From Neodontobutis hainanensis (Eukaryota; Chordata; Actinopteri; Gobiiformes; Odontobutidae), in contig JALDNG010000020.1 of the NCBI GenBank assembly GCA_024349245.1, forward strand, positions 21,603,501 through 21,667,500: DNA of 64,000 bases, written 5' to 3'. Made by a program: the position numbers and the translations under genes. Below the pieces are notes generated by a model that saw nothing but the letters and a program-made list of their open reading frames with translations, ran no database searches and had not been told where the DNA came from. This document shows positions 37,001 through 42,471 of the stretch, piece after piece. The stretch's first letter is position 1. The number at the start of each line of letters is the position of its first letter.

Positions 37001-38254
37001 GTAAGCAACTGTAGCTAAGCCCACCCTTCCCTTCACAGGAACTTTTGTTTTGGTATCCATGTCTGTTGCTGGTTTATTTTAGATAATATTTTGAATACTA
37101 ATAGCCTTTACCTTATAGATGTAGCTGTTTTGCCTCGTGGCAGATTATTGCTTCAAATTTCTTGTGTGGGTCTATTGGTCTTTTTGCTATGAACAGCCTG
37201 ACCGTGCTGATACGTAACAATGGAGCTTTGTTTACACAATATCTTCTCTTGCCTTCTTCTTCTGTACTTGCCTCCTCCACCCAGTGGTTATACGGTTGTT
37301 GTGTCCTACTTTACCCAGCTGTGTGCCCCCTCGGGTTGTGTGCACACAGCTCCCCTCGCTGTGTGTCCCAGGTGTGTGTGAATGGAAGCATGATGTAAAA
37401 CACTTTGGGTGCGCGCTGTATAAACACATGCCTGTTACCATTTAGATATGTTTAGAAAGCACTTTTTGTCAAGGTATGAGTTACATATATACTGTTGATA
37501 CTGCATTTCATACACATTATACGTAGATACAGTATAATGTGTATATACATTATACTGTACCCCCCGTCAGTAACAAAAAAAATTAAAACAAAATCAAATG
37601 CCAAATACTGCTTCTTAGAGCAATTATATATATTTTTGTATTATTAAATTATTAATAAATCATATAACTGTTTAATTAAATAAACAGACTTAGACTTACA
37701 ACCAATGAGCAATATAAAGCATCACATTAAGCCTGGCCCATAGTAGATAAACAGTTTCTATATGTCCCACTGAATTTCTACTAAGTACTTACTGTGAAAG
37801 GAAGGGATACGAGACACATTTTACTTCGCCTGGCCAGGCTACTTTAGACAGGAATTGTGTTATAAGAGTAGCCATGTATACGTACACTTTTTGAGCCTGA
37901 AGCCTATAACGCAAGTTTTTAGCCAAAAGTTACATAGTGTTGCTTAAACTACACTGACTTCAGCTTTTTATAAATGTCACATAAATCCGTGACATTTAGG
38001 AATGTGAGAGCTACCACATGCTCCATGACAACACTGCAAACACTTTCCTAACAAAAAACCAGGAGAGACACAAAATGACAGCACACAGTGCAATAATCTA
38101 CAATCAGGTAACTAAAGATATGTTTGTAGAATGTAAATGTAATAGATCAAATTTGAAAAGTACTTTACCTGGAAATATTGGAAGTTTGTAATCTCCCTGA
38201 AGCTGAGGAGGAGCGGCGCAGTTTCCTCAGTCTCATTCTGGAGGGTCTAGACAT
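1175..38254 (-). CDS. EF-hand/WD40-repeat protein gene, WDR49/WDR64-like, 23 exons, 3' end outside window
   Basis: Seen: 23 exons on the minus strand with AG acceptors and GT donors. All splice phases match, giving 2368 nt (about 789 codons) without a stop. The order is a Ser/Arg-rich N-terminus (residues 1-116), EF-hand-like segments (about 117-200), then WD-repeat units to the last exon, with motifs such as LLIGTGDREIQIYE, LLVTGGMDKLIRLW, STVKIWDV, LVKVWDF, LFTGSKDGCLRIWNF and ATGSADGEILVWN. Known: this EF-hand plus WD layout and the RWKVHHGWVTQ linker type are features of the WDR49/WDR64/EFCAB8/WDR95 group, which is mostly poorly characterised. Inference: it folds into one or two beta-propellers acting as a protein scaffold. 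The final exon ends in phase 1 with no stop, so more exons lie to the left. Which paralogue it is cannot be settled by eye. Individual exons are listed separately. Confidence 0.88.
1338..2557. other. intergenic or intronic, nothing recognised
   Basis: This flanks the last placed WD40 exon on its upstream side. Only short open frames without recognisable domains occur, and a short TA run lies near 1588-1600. Confidence 0.4.
2558..3211 (+). mobile_element. Tc1-like transposon, truncated non-functional copy
   Basis: Near-perfect terminal inverted repeats lie at both ends (CACTCACCTAAAGGATTATT at left; complement at right), inside TA target sites. The interior keeps the transposase C-terminus: QQDNAHLTK at about 2868, then PPQSPDLNPIEHLWDVVERE in a shifted frame at about 2950. 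At 654 bp it lacks the DNA-binding half and is frameshifted. Confidence 0.9.
3767..3840 (+). repeat. tRNA-like SINE head fragment
   Basis: GTGGCAGAGTGGCACTCCTG followed by AAGGTCGTAAGTTCAAAACC reads as degenerate A and B boxes. It is the same family as 14866-15240. Confidence 0.6.
4035..4200 (-). mobile_element. Rex3/RTE-like LINE 3' fragment, degraded
   Basis: The phrase CAGGCCAGCCGAGGGACATA and the following GTGTCCTGGG match the clearer Rex3-like fragment at 61575-61905, with more mismatches. Confidence 0.55.
4270..5633. other. WD40 intron 22 portion, nothing recognised
   Basis: AT-rich single-copy-looking sequence with only short open frames on both strands and no domain or terminal repeat that I can see. 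Confidence 0.5.
5634..5693 (-). CDS. WD40 gene exon 22
   Basis: Acceptor GTCGTTCGCAG, donor CAG/GTGATT, 60 nt, phase 0. It encodes DLPLDPHHVQRPRPPWHDDQ, the linker found before the next WD repeat in this family. Confidence 0.87.
5694..6969. other. WD40 intron 21, nothing recognised
   Basis: No mobile-element signature or exon-like open frame with good splice borders was found here. Confidence 0.5.
6970..7015 (-). CDS. WD40 gene exon 21
   Basis: Acceptor CCATTTGTAG, donor TCT/GTGAGT, 46 nt. It encodes YVISVGRSRKIGIYS, a WD strand pair. Confidence 0.88.
7107..7161 (-). CDS. WD40 gene exon 20
   Basis: Acceptor TTTCTGTCTGCAG, donor TTC/GTGAGT, 55 nt. It encodes GGHQEVCECLYLKVHRNS. The phase fits both neighbours. 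It is separated from exon 19 by an intron of about 9 kb. Confidence 0.87.
7460..8330. repeat. dispersed repeat family R1, copy 1
   Basis: Segments recur elsewhere in the window. AGCATGGATGTAT and the TGTCTCAGTCTAAACTG segment also occur near 41240-41350. The GAGTAGTGCACTG and CAGCTGCTATTCT segment matches 48460-48600. AGCTCAAAGCCTGGAAGGAG through CTCAAGCCAGGTA matches 50470-50600. No protein is encoded, so it is probably a non-autonomous DNA element. Confidence 0.55.
9068..9260. repeat. SINE tail copy with AAT microsatellite
   Basis: AATAATGGATTGGATTTTAT and the GCAGCCATTTTGCG phrase match the fuller copy at 19620-19970. A run of AAT units starts at 9071. Confidence 0.5.
9580..10560 (+). mobile_element. 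L1-like LINE, 5' piece (degraded)
   Basis: Scattered frames resemble LINE-1 ORF2 linker and early reverse transcriptase, for example ALRLENVLPYIVKND near 10440-10485. Many stops are present. It continues at 12848 after an insertion. Confidence 0.5.
10561..12847. mobile_element. insertion splitting the L1-like LINE
   Basis: This 2.3 kb block separates two consecutive parts of one LINE frame. Its ends look weakly inverted: GTGTGCGCTCACGTGTAC at about 10570 against the complement of the GTGCACGTACGAGTGCACAC region near 12730. A fragment on the plus strand at 10749-10868 encodes KRENDRRRAKTRVDFGRAFE followed by PWREL, a type of basic segment I associate with fish transposon ORFs. The class is unknown. 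Confidence 0.4.
12848..13560 (+). mobile_element. L1-like LINE, reverse transcriptase piece (pseudogene)
   Basis: It encodes SVALVISLDAEKAS (the D-x-E-K-A-F/S motif of L1 reverse transcriptase) and then LSLNNCQHKIQLFANDILIS. The catalytic F/Y-A-D-D box reads FAND, so the first aspartate is lost. A deletion and stops lie between the two motifs. Confidence 0.7.
13561..14860. other. LINE 3' remains and unassigned sequence
   Basis: The first part (to about 14270) may be the decayed C-terminal part of the L1-like LINE, since short stretches read as cysteine/tryptophan-rich ends. The rest shows nothing recognisable. Confidence 0.3.
14866..15240 (+). repeat. tRNA-derived SINE, full copy
   Basis: Head with A-box-like GTGGCATGAGTGGTTAGC and B-box-like GGTCGTGAGTTCAAAAC, a body with CCGCCTCAGGCCCAAAGCTG, and an AATGAATGA-rich tail. 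The opposite-orientation copy at 16865-17205 confirms the family. Confidence 0.75.
16149..16228 (-). CDS. WD40 gene exon 19
   Basis: Acceptor CCTTCTGTCAG, donor AAG/GTACAC, 80 nt. It encodes a near-consensus WD repeat, LFTGSKDGCLRIWNFNNGQ. Confidence 0.93.
16585..16775 (+). mobile_element. solo Penelope-like terminal repeat
   Basis: AACTCCTCCCTTTAGAGATA to GACTGAGAACCTCCACAGAC matches the end regions of the Penelope-like copies at 55-230 (inverted) and 47738-47905. There is no coding part. Confidence 0.7.
16865..17205 (-). repeat. tRNA-derived SINE, minus-strand copy
   Basis: Reverse-orientation copy of the 14866-15240 element. The shared phrase is CAGCAGCTTTGGGCCTGAGG at about 16923, and the ATTC-rich tail lies at the left end. 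Confidence 0.75.
17766..17900 (+). repeat. SINE body fragment
   Basis: AGTGTATGAATGTGTGACTG and CCCCCCTCTCTGTCTGCC match the body of the SINE at 52880-53212. Confidence 0.55.
18016..18122 (-). CDS. WD40 gene exon 18
   Basis: Acceptor GTGTTTCAG, donor ACG/GTACAG, 107 nt. It encodes LVKVWDFDSGSQLFEFGDSP followed by a blade ending MTLDPTG. Confidence 0.92.
18204..18303 (-). CDS. WD40 gene exon 17
   Basis: Acceptor TTTCTGTTTAG, donor CGA/GTGAGT, 100 nt. It encodes SHNEPVMCCGFSEEFRQVVS, a WD outer strand. Confidence 0.9.
18517..18668 (-). CDS. WD40 gene exon 16
   Basis: Acceptor AATTATAG, donor AAG/GTTGGC, 152 nt. It begins IWDVIDQCCLFTAESK, completing the STVK/IWDV strand begun in exon 15. Confidence 0.9.
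18767..18872 (-). CDS. WD40 gene exon 15
   Basis: Acceptor TGTCTCTTCCCAG, donor AAA/GTCAGT, 106 nt. It encodes PTGILRGHPSPIVHICISSE and FSVSSDSTVK, with the GH signature of a WD repeat. Confidence 0.92.
18935..19006. repeat. TA dinucleotide microsatellite
   Basis: About 70 bp of almost uninterrupted TA repeats in the intron upstream of WD40 exon 15. Confidence 0.95.
19236..19455 (-). repeat. tRNA-derived SINE (minus)
   Basis: Read on the minus strand it has the head CAGTGGCTCAGTGGTAGAGC, then a B-box GGTTCGATTCCC, the CTTGGGCAAGACA segment, and a tail with TTTAGCAGACG sense sequence at the left end. Confidence 0.85.
19620..19970 (-). repeat. tRNA-derived SINE, second tail type (minus)
   Basis: It has the same head and B box as the other SINEs but ends in the GGATTGGATTTATATTGCGC type tail. 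A short 9-bp tandem (GGGACCAAG) is expanded four times at about 19661-19690. Confidence 0.8.
20399..20639 (-). CDS. WD40 gene exon 14
   Basis: A 241-nt exon with KKPCLNWTPQLRAS, FTVHRGVKIFDLCEK and LLVTGGMDKLIRLWNPC, a clear WD repeat. The acceptor CCTCTAAAG is preferred over the upstream CACTCCAG because it alone keeps the frame from exon 13. Donor AGG/GTGAGC. Confidence 0.9.
20718..20773. repeat. perfect 21-bp inverted repeat (hairpin)
   Basis: CACTGAGGGTGTGCGTGTCC at 20718 is followed, after a 14-base loop, by its exact complement ending at 20773 (21 paired bases). It lies in the intron between WD40 exons 13 and 14. Confidence 0.9.
21082..21151 (-). CDS. WD40 gene exon 13
   Basis: Acceptor GTGAATACAG, donor ATTG/GTAAGA, 70 nt. 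It encodes KYFPSFQSVVSSSNEE and SSLVIG. Confidence 0.88.
21247..21364 (-). CDS. WD40 gene exon 12
   Basis: Acceptor TTTTTTTCAG, donor CAG/GTCAGA, 118 nt. It contains VRFVRWKVHHGWVTQ, a linker characteristic of this WDR subgroup. Confidence 0.9.
21957..22662. mobile_element. hAT-like non-autonomous element
   Basis: The left end AGGGGTGCCTAAACTTTTTC and right end GAGCACCCCTG form short inverted ends of the CAGGGGTG hAT type. ATCTAG flanks both sides, consistent with a target duplication. There is no intact transposase. Confidence 0.6.
23412..23626 (+). repeat. tRNA-derived SINE (plus)
   Basis: Head GCAGTGGCTCAGTGGTAGAG, degenerate B box, CCTTGGGCAAGACATTTAAC, and a tail ending CTAAATGTAAATA. 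Confidence 0.85.
24017..24063 (-). CDS. WD40 gene exon 11
   Basis: Acceptor CGTTATGCAG, donor CAG/GTAAAT, 47 nt. It encodes GCVNIILISSVEDTL, which continues the GDTE of exon 10 as a WD blade. Confidence 0.82.
24138..24183 (-). CDS. WD40 gene exon 10
   Basis: Acceptor GCTGCCTCACAG, donor GAG/GTGAGT, 46 nt. It encodes YMAPDKCCIVFGDTE, a blade strand. Confidence 0.88.
24265..24357 (-). CDS. WD40 gene exon 9
   Basis: Acceptor TTATGGCAG, donor TGG/GTGAGC, 93 nt. It encodes the WD strand DREIQIYELSSLEPYCQINA and the following blade. Confidence 0.9.
24479..24551 (-). CDS. WD40 gene exon 8
   Basis: It encodes NKKSKWASAFCLMMDHNKLL and IGTG. I place the acceptor at GGGTCCAG (right edge 24551) because it fits phase 1 from exon 7. 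An acceptor at CACAG (edge 24564) is stronger in sequence but breaks the phase unless another exon exists. Donor AGG/GTAAAG. Confidence 0.8.
24725..24860. repeat. dispersed repeat end, TTTGGTTC-rich
   Basis: GTTTGGTTCGAACG and GTGGACCATGGTTTT recur in inverted form near 30730-30780, suggesting copies or ends of a DNA transposon family. There is no coding capacity. Confidence 0.35.
24860..26815. other. WD40 intron 7 portion, nothing recognised
   Basis: Short open frames only, with no domain, terminal repeat or exon that fits the WD40 phases. Confidence 0.45.
26818..28217 (+). mobile_element. Tc1-like transposon, near full length, inactive
   Basis: Terminal inverted repeats of about 35 bp (CAGTGGTAAGAAAAAGTATG at left, complement at right) inside TA sites; 1.4 kb. 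The decayed transposase shows MAPRAQQRLIHEVKKQP (about 27344), SGGGNM-like and QQDNDPKHRPKSTTECFQKN (about 27849) motifs. The catalytic D of QDND survives, but stops break the frame throughout. Confidence 0.9.
28309..28543 (-). CDS. WD40 gene exon 7, start of WD region
   Basis: Acceptor CACTGCTGCAG, donor GTAG/GTGACA, 235 nt. It starts SDFCTHVLQEYRERE, finishing the EF-hand, and ends with a beta-rich segment (ITILQEDGSVGHWSPELK) that looks like the first propeller blade. Confidence 0.9.
28692..29340 (-). mobile_element. Tc1/mariner-like relic (minus)
   Basis: The minus strand, in mixed frames, encodes FILQQDMPTLPKVHTPQT near 28985-29040 and SPDLNPIQNVRNIVKRKIRN near 28940-29000, matching the second and third catalytic boxes of Tc1-like transposases. 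Frameshifts occur, and only one end is partly visible (AGTATCTCAAAGAATTAGAA at about 28697). Confidence 0.75.
29989..30054 (-). CDS. WD40 gene exon 6, EF-hand loop
   Basis: Acceptor TTCTTTACAG, donor TGG/GTGAGA, 66 nt. It encodes LFKKIDYSGQGRISW, and the loop closes in exon 7 with SDF. The loop keeps D at position 1, G at 6 and I at 8 but has D rather than E at position 12, so calcium binding is doubtful. Confidence 0.85.
30690..30850. repeat. dispersed repeat end, GGTTTGAACC-rich
   Basis: It contains TTGGTTCAGTTTGGTTTGAA and AACCATGGTCCACTGGTGCG, and is related to 24725-24860. Confidence 0.35.
31159..31720. mobile_element. MITE with AAGCCTTGTTTCC ends
   Basis: AAGCCTTGTTTCC at the left is mirrored by GGAAACAAGGCTT at the right, with further inverted similarity inward (GGGTCAGGTCAGTACAGGAT against the complement of 31675-31700). 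Its length of about 560 bp and lack of ORF suggest a PIF/Harbinger-type MITE. Confidence 0.65.
31837..31920 (-). CDS. WD40 gene exon 5, EF-hand-like region
   Basis: Acceptor TATTTTCTAAAG, donor ACA/GTAAGA, 84 nt, phase 0 at both ends. It contains the helix-like segment DVKKFGLILKKCFGLTDT. Confidence 0.85.
32006..32059 (-). CDS. WD40 gene exon 4, EF-hand-like region
   Basis: Acceptor TCTTTATTTAG, donor GAG/GTACTG, 54 nt, phase 0 at both ends. It encodes IDEKVSLENFQKVQEAFE, which resembles the helix of an EF-hand. Confidence 0.82.
32223..32246 (-). CDS. WD40 gene exon 3 (24-nt microexon)
   Basis: A 24-nt exon (HSDVVNCL) between acceptor GTATTTTTAG and donor CTG/GTGAGT. It is phase 0 at both ends, so skipping it would keep the frame. 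It leads into the EF-hand-like exons. Confidence 0.62.
32340..32388. repeat. 23-24 bp tandem duplication
   Basis: The unit AAGACATAAACTGCAATTTT with CTG occurs twice head to tail. Confidence 0.9.
32640..34690 (-). mobile_element. Penelope-like retroelement with GIY-YIG endonuclease
   Basis: Seen on the minus strand: reverse transcriptase start SAADKGRCTVILNTDDYESS and RPLYYRLYPGNATPCIYSLH (34272-34628), then the DIRKAL/CGYPKWTFNK segment (33560-33690), then DSYVGETKQHLHKRMYQQRR with SFEDSNVQILAREVRWFERG (32882-33160). Known: reverse transcriptase followed by a GIY-YIG nuclease defines Penelope-like elements. The copy is broken by frameshifts, lacks much of the reverse transcriptase, and has a SINE at 33328-33541. 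It lies in WD40 intron 2. Confidence 0.88.
33328..33541 (-). repeat. tRNA-derived SINE nested in Penelope-like element
   Basis: Same family as 19236-19455: minus-strand head ending at GGGGCGGCAGTAGCTCAGTG (rc of about 33523-33542). The Penelope-like sequence resumes directly on each side (TACACCATTCTC before, CCCTGAACCTGG after). Confidence 0.88.
34940..35003. repeat. possible hAT-type element end
   Basis: The complement of GAACTAACATGAGTTTGACG resembles the AAACTCATG ends of common hAT-like elements. The other end was not identified. Confidence 0.3.
35004..36343. other. WD40 intron 2 portion, nothing recognised
   Basis: No element ends or conserved open frames recognised. Confidence 0.45.
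36344..36605 (-). CDS. WD40 gene exon 2
   Basis: The acceptor is TTTGTGCCCTACAG. The exon has 262 nt and encodes a polar, low-complexity stretch with many Arg, Gln and Glu residues and no recognised domain. The left border is placed at AAG/GTCTCC because only this gives phase 0 into exon 3. That donor is weak beyond the GT. Confidence 0.68.
37255..37445 (+). repeat. SINE relic in WD40 intron 1
   Basis: Degenerate match to the 52880-53212 SINE: TTGTTGTGTCCTACTTTACCC, then AAACACTTTGGGTGCGCGCT. Confidence 0.5.
37500..37560. repeat. imperfect palindrome in WD40 intron 1
   Basis: CATACACATTATACGTAGAT is followed by a near-complementary stretch ACAGTATAATGTGTATATAC, forming an AT-rich stem. Confidence 0.6.
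38169..38254 (-). CDS. WD40 gene exon 1 (putative start)
   Basis: The exon starts at the ATG complementary to 38252-38254 and encodes 28 codons plus 2 bases, rich in Arg and Ser (MSRPSRMRLRKLRRSSSASG at its start). The donor is CAG/GTAAAG. Its phase (2 bases over) fits exon 2 exactly. No clear acceptor precedes the ATG, so this is the best start candidate. The second ATG, seven codons on, is an alternative. Confidence 0.65.
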
Positions 38255-39639
38255 TTTAAAGGTTAAATCGGCACAAAAGTAACTCAGTCAGAACCTCAGA
38301 CCTCATAAACGTGAATGAGACAGATCTGTGTGAGTCTACCTGACACTCACGCTAAGATTACACCTGAGACAGCAGATGGCCTGGTAACTAAGAGACCAAG
38401 AGTGACAACCCACACGCACAGCGCACAACAAGACTTCTGTGTCACTGCCTTAAAGTGACATGCTTTGGTTTTCACCAAAACTTTTCAGTCAAACTGTGTA
38501 GATGAGAGGAAAAACAAATCTGAAACAAAAAGACTGTGTAATGTTGTACGGTTAAATTCTATATATCTCAAGTGTGCATAATGTAATGCAATGTTATAAG
38601 CGACAGGAAAACTCCAGGGTTTCCCAGGAGACATTTAAGACCTGTTTAATGTCACTTATGATTACATTTAATGCCAATTTGATCAATTCTGGCAAAACAC
38701 TAATATTATTGCCTTAATATTATAATAACTATACCTCCCTCACAATTTTTCTTGCTTTGGTTTGCTATTAGTCCTTGTCTTATATTTGTGTAAAACAATT
38801 AGTTATTGTGGAGTTTATTGTGTTGTTTATCTTGCCTGTTAGTGTAGATGTGTCTTGCCCTTAATCGAATGCTGAAAATGTTAATAGAAATGTTAGCAAC
38901 ACCGGGACCTTACAATAATGAAACATTATTCATATTAAAGCTCAGTGTTTCCTCAGTAAGCAAAACAGTCTGTGTGTGTTTTTGCGAGTGTGAGTTCAAA
39001 TCTCAGCGAGGAGCTGATAGACCAACTATACTGAACACTGTAGATAGGCTGGAGGTGGTGCTCCTCTCATTCTCCGGTGTGAAATGTCACCATAGCATAC
39101 AAACAACTAAATACTACATCAATTTGTGCCTACAATAAAAGGCTTTTTTCGAAACATGTTTCTGTGGAGGTTTTTAGTCATTCAGGACAAATTCAAGAAA
39201 AAGTTGCTCCAGTAAACAGCTGAGGCAATAAGGAAAAACATTCTTTTGGGAGATTCAATTGTTTTAAATAAGAGATTCATAAAAATGCAACATTTACAAC
39301 CTTTCACAAACAGAAGTACTGTTCTTGATTTTGATTGTTGTATTATGTATGTATTGTATTATTGCAGTAGTAGTATTGCAATATCTACAATATGTTCATA
39401 ATAAATATACATCTTATGTATTTTATAGGCAGGACCACTAACAACTCATGATAACATTGTCTTTTGTTCAAATAACTATAGTGTACTTAAAACAAGCTTA
39501 TAATGTATGTTTTTGGAACCAGCAGGATATTATAGTGGCAACGCATGGTGTCAAAGGATGCATTTTAAACATACTAACAGCTGATAATATACTCTTAATA
39601 CACTATTCATTTGACTTTATAAGAGATGTAAGATCAAAT
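38255..39639. other. upstream region of WD40 gene, promoter not resolved
   Basis: This lies 5' of the putative start exon. No TATA box or CpG-rich block stands out. An RFX-like half site GGTAAC occurs near 38382 but the partner half is missing. Confidence 0.35.
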
Positions 39640-39800
39640 TTACATCTAGCAGTGTTACAGCTGGAACACCACTGGAGGCAAGGGTGATTAAGTGTCTTGC
39701 CCAAGGACACAATGACAGTATGAACTGTGGGGAGAGCAGGAATTGAACCACCAACCTTGTGGTTGCCACAACCACTATACCACTGAGCCATTGCGCACCA
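39640..39800 (-). repeat. tRNA-derived SINE (minus, partial)
   Basis: Minus-strand head near 39797, CTTGGGCAAGACA sense segment, ending in CTGTAACACTGCT. The tail is truncated. Confidence 0.8.
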
Positions 39801-39895
39801 ATTTGGTAGTATCATAACAAATATGTTGATATGATTTGGAAATGACGTGTTCTGACATGCTACCTCATTAGACTGAATGGAAGAAGTGGATTTAC

Positions 39896-40031
39896 CTGGA
39901 GGCCAGCCAGTGACGTCCCATCTGCGTCTGGAGTACTGCACTGTCAAAGCCGCACTCATCTCTTGCTCAGACGAAGAGCATTTCTGTGGTAAACTGAAGT
40001 ACTCAGGGGAAACTGCAGCGTCCTGAGGCAG
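39896..40031 (-). CDS. possible upstream exon, gene uncertain
   Basis: An open frame (SPEYFSLPQKCSSSEQEMSA, then LTVQYSRRRWDVTGWPP) sits between a pyrimidine-rich acceptor ending CTGCCTCAG and a donor CCAG/GTAAAT. It lies upstream of the WD40 gene on the same strand, but its phase 1 end does not join the ATG exon at 38254. It may be a 5' exon with one exon missing between, or an alternative first exon. Confidence 0.4.
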
Positions 40032-40040
40032 CCTCCACAT

Positions 40041-41125
40041 CAGGAAAGAGAAAGAGAAAAGAGTTTGATTTAAAGGTTAGTGTGCTCTGTGAGAGGTCAA
40101 GCATGGCAGAATATAAACAGAAAGTGTTCAAGCAGCCTCTCAGATCTTGACTATACATAGTACCTAATTGTAAGACTCTAAATAAATAAGAGACAATATT
40201 GAATATACAAATACACAGTGAGTGACTAACTTTCTATGTTTAGACAAGGTGAGGAATAGACTGAATTAACCCATGTATCAATTATTAATCTATGAATTAA
40301 TTCAATGGTGAGATCAACCATGTAAACACTGCCATCTATTGGACATTCTGAAGAAATACATCTATTAAAACCTTTAACTCAGTGATGTTACCCATTATTG
40401 TAAATAAACCCACAATGCTAATAATTTCCCACAATTGTAATAGCTTTTTCCTACTGCAAATGTAATGGGAAATTTTCCACAAAAGTAATAACTTTTACAT
40501 GTGTAGGTATTTATTATATTTCTTGGGCAGTAAAATAAAGGCTTGTCATAAATGTAATAATAAAATGACAAATTAGTAAAAAATATGACTGAATTATTGT
40601 ATATATTTTTCTCTTTTATCTAAAGTTTATTTTACTCATACCTGCTCCCACAAAACTGACAAATGAATTCACATCTAATATTTTCTTTTTGCATATTATT
40701 CTTTAGTAATTTTTTTTTATCTCTGCCCTTTCCAACCTACAGTTTAAAAACTATCTTGGAATAGTTTGGTTTCATTAGCATTTGTTTCGTCCATTAAGGT
40801 CCACATGGTTCAGAGAAGTCCAGGCCACTTTCATATGCATTCTTTGGAGGAAGAATTTGCACAACAGCAGCAAGTTTAAAATCCCTTGCACTGTTTGGAA
40901 AATCTTTCAGCTTAGTTTGAATTGTTTCACAGTGTACAGACTGTGCCGTACCTATAACACAGTACCTTTTTTCCAATCTATGGCGCAGCTCAAAAGACAT
41001 TCATCTGCTGTGAGTTCAGGTCTCTGGACCGGCCAACGGTAGCTGTCCCTTATCTCTGTATTTGCAGTTCCATGTCAAAACTCTTCTATCTGCATTAGAC
41101 ACAGAAGTCAAATACACTCTATTTA
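40041..41125. other. intergenic, nothing recognised
   Basis: AT-rich, with short open frames only. Confidence 0.45.
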
Positions 41126-41129
41126 AAAT

Positions 41130-41400
41130 GAGGCACAAGATACAAATCTAGTGACTTTTCCTGGTGTTTTTGGAGACTTTAGGAGACTTGTTTTAAATTT
41201 TCTCCCAAAGTCTCCAAATACTCCCAGCTGGAGTCAGAGCATGGATGTATTATTAGACCGGCGAATCACACAGCATTAGTCACTCTCTGTGACAGAAAGC
41301 ATAAGCTAAACGTCAAGCTGGCTAACTCATCACGTCTCAGTCTAAACTGTACACTCAAAAATACTAAAAAATGGGAATCAAATCAAAGTATCGATACTTT
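41130..41400. repeat. dispersed repeat family R1, fragment
   Basis: Shares AGAGCATGGATGTATTATTA and GTCTCAGTCTAAACTGTA with copy 1 at 7460-8330. Confidence 0.5.
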
Positions 41401-41859
41401 ATTTAAAGCTGTAGTTTGTAACTTTTTCAAAATCAAGGAGAGAGCATGCAGAGGCAAGGAGATTTTGAATGTTCACAGCTCCTGCTCCCTCCCCCTCACT
41501 CTCAGAATTGCTCTAAGCCACGCCCCCTTCCCTGCGTGCGTGTGAGAAAAGCATCTGGGAGGTTTACTCCCGTACCATTGTAACTTGTCAGATCATCTTT
41601 TAAAAACAACTCCATAGCTATTACTTTCACCTCTCCCGCGGTTATAACATTTGTTTAATCAGTTTCAGGTGTGAATAGTAAAGCTTTTATAGTTTATTAG
41701 TGAGAAAATTACTCATTACAGCCCAAGTTACCGAACAGTGGAACATGCTAACTAATTCTAGCGCTGTATTTCATCTTATTATTATCATTTTCCATTTTAT
41801 GGATCCTCTTCTGGTGTAAATCTGAGCAAGTAATATTTTGTTTTTAATTAGAATGTTTT

Positions 41860-42470
41860 ACTTTGTGTATGCTCCGCCCACCTAAGGGCTTCGCTATGGG
41901 TTACTTTTCTGGCGCATGCCAGCACGTCTGAGACAGATCAAAGCATTCACTGTGCCAATCATGCCCACGTCTTGGCACAACCTCAAGGGCTATATACAGT
42001 AAGCCCTCAAGCCCAACACTCTCCCTTCTCTATCTGATCCTCTGAGATAGCCTTTCCACACCGGTGTTGGGCATCTTTGTTTCAACTCACCTTTTGAAGC
42101 TGCAGCAGAGTCTCCTCCAGCTCTTTAGTCCTAGTTGGACTAGGCTGCAGACAGCAAGGATGGAGGGAGCTGCAATAGGCAGGCTCCTCACGCTGATTTC
42201 CCCGCTGCTTCGGATCTGTAGCCGTCTCATTATTAACAAGAGAAATTTTCTCCTCTGGCCTCCCAGTCTCCCGTCCTAGCCTTTTTAGATGGCACCGTCG
42301 GACGTTACATCAGGACTAACGTTACAGGTGGCGTCTCTCCGTCCCCTGATGACCCCCCATCGCCGACTATGTCCAGCGGGAGTGGCAAAGCCACCGCTCA
42401 GCTATCTGAGCTATGGTAATGTGGAGGGATGGAGCAGAATTGCCAGCGTTCCAACCACTGAGGACATTGT
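41860..42470 (+). mobile_element. probable DIRS-like retroelement, left part
   Basis: A GC-richer block with CGCTATGGGTTACTTTTCTG and two short open frames, ending abruptly at the Rex1-like 3' tail. It is linked to the DIRS-like RNase H block at 45310-46340 by position and base composition; protein evidence for this half is weak. Confidence 0.4.
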
Positions 42471-42471
42471 G

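Noticed and set aside
38376..38390. RFX X-box for a ciliary gene upstream of the WD40 start
   Set aside because: Only one half site (GGTAAC) fits; the opposite half does not match at any allowed spacing.
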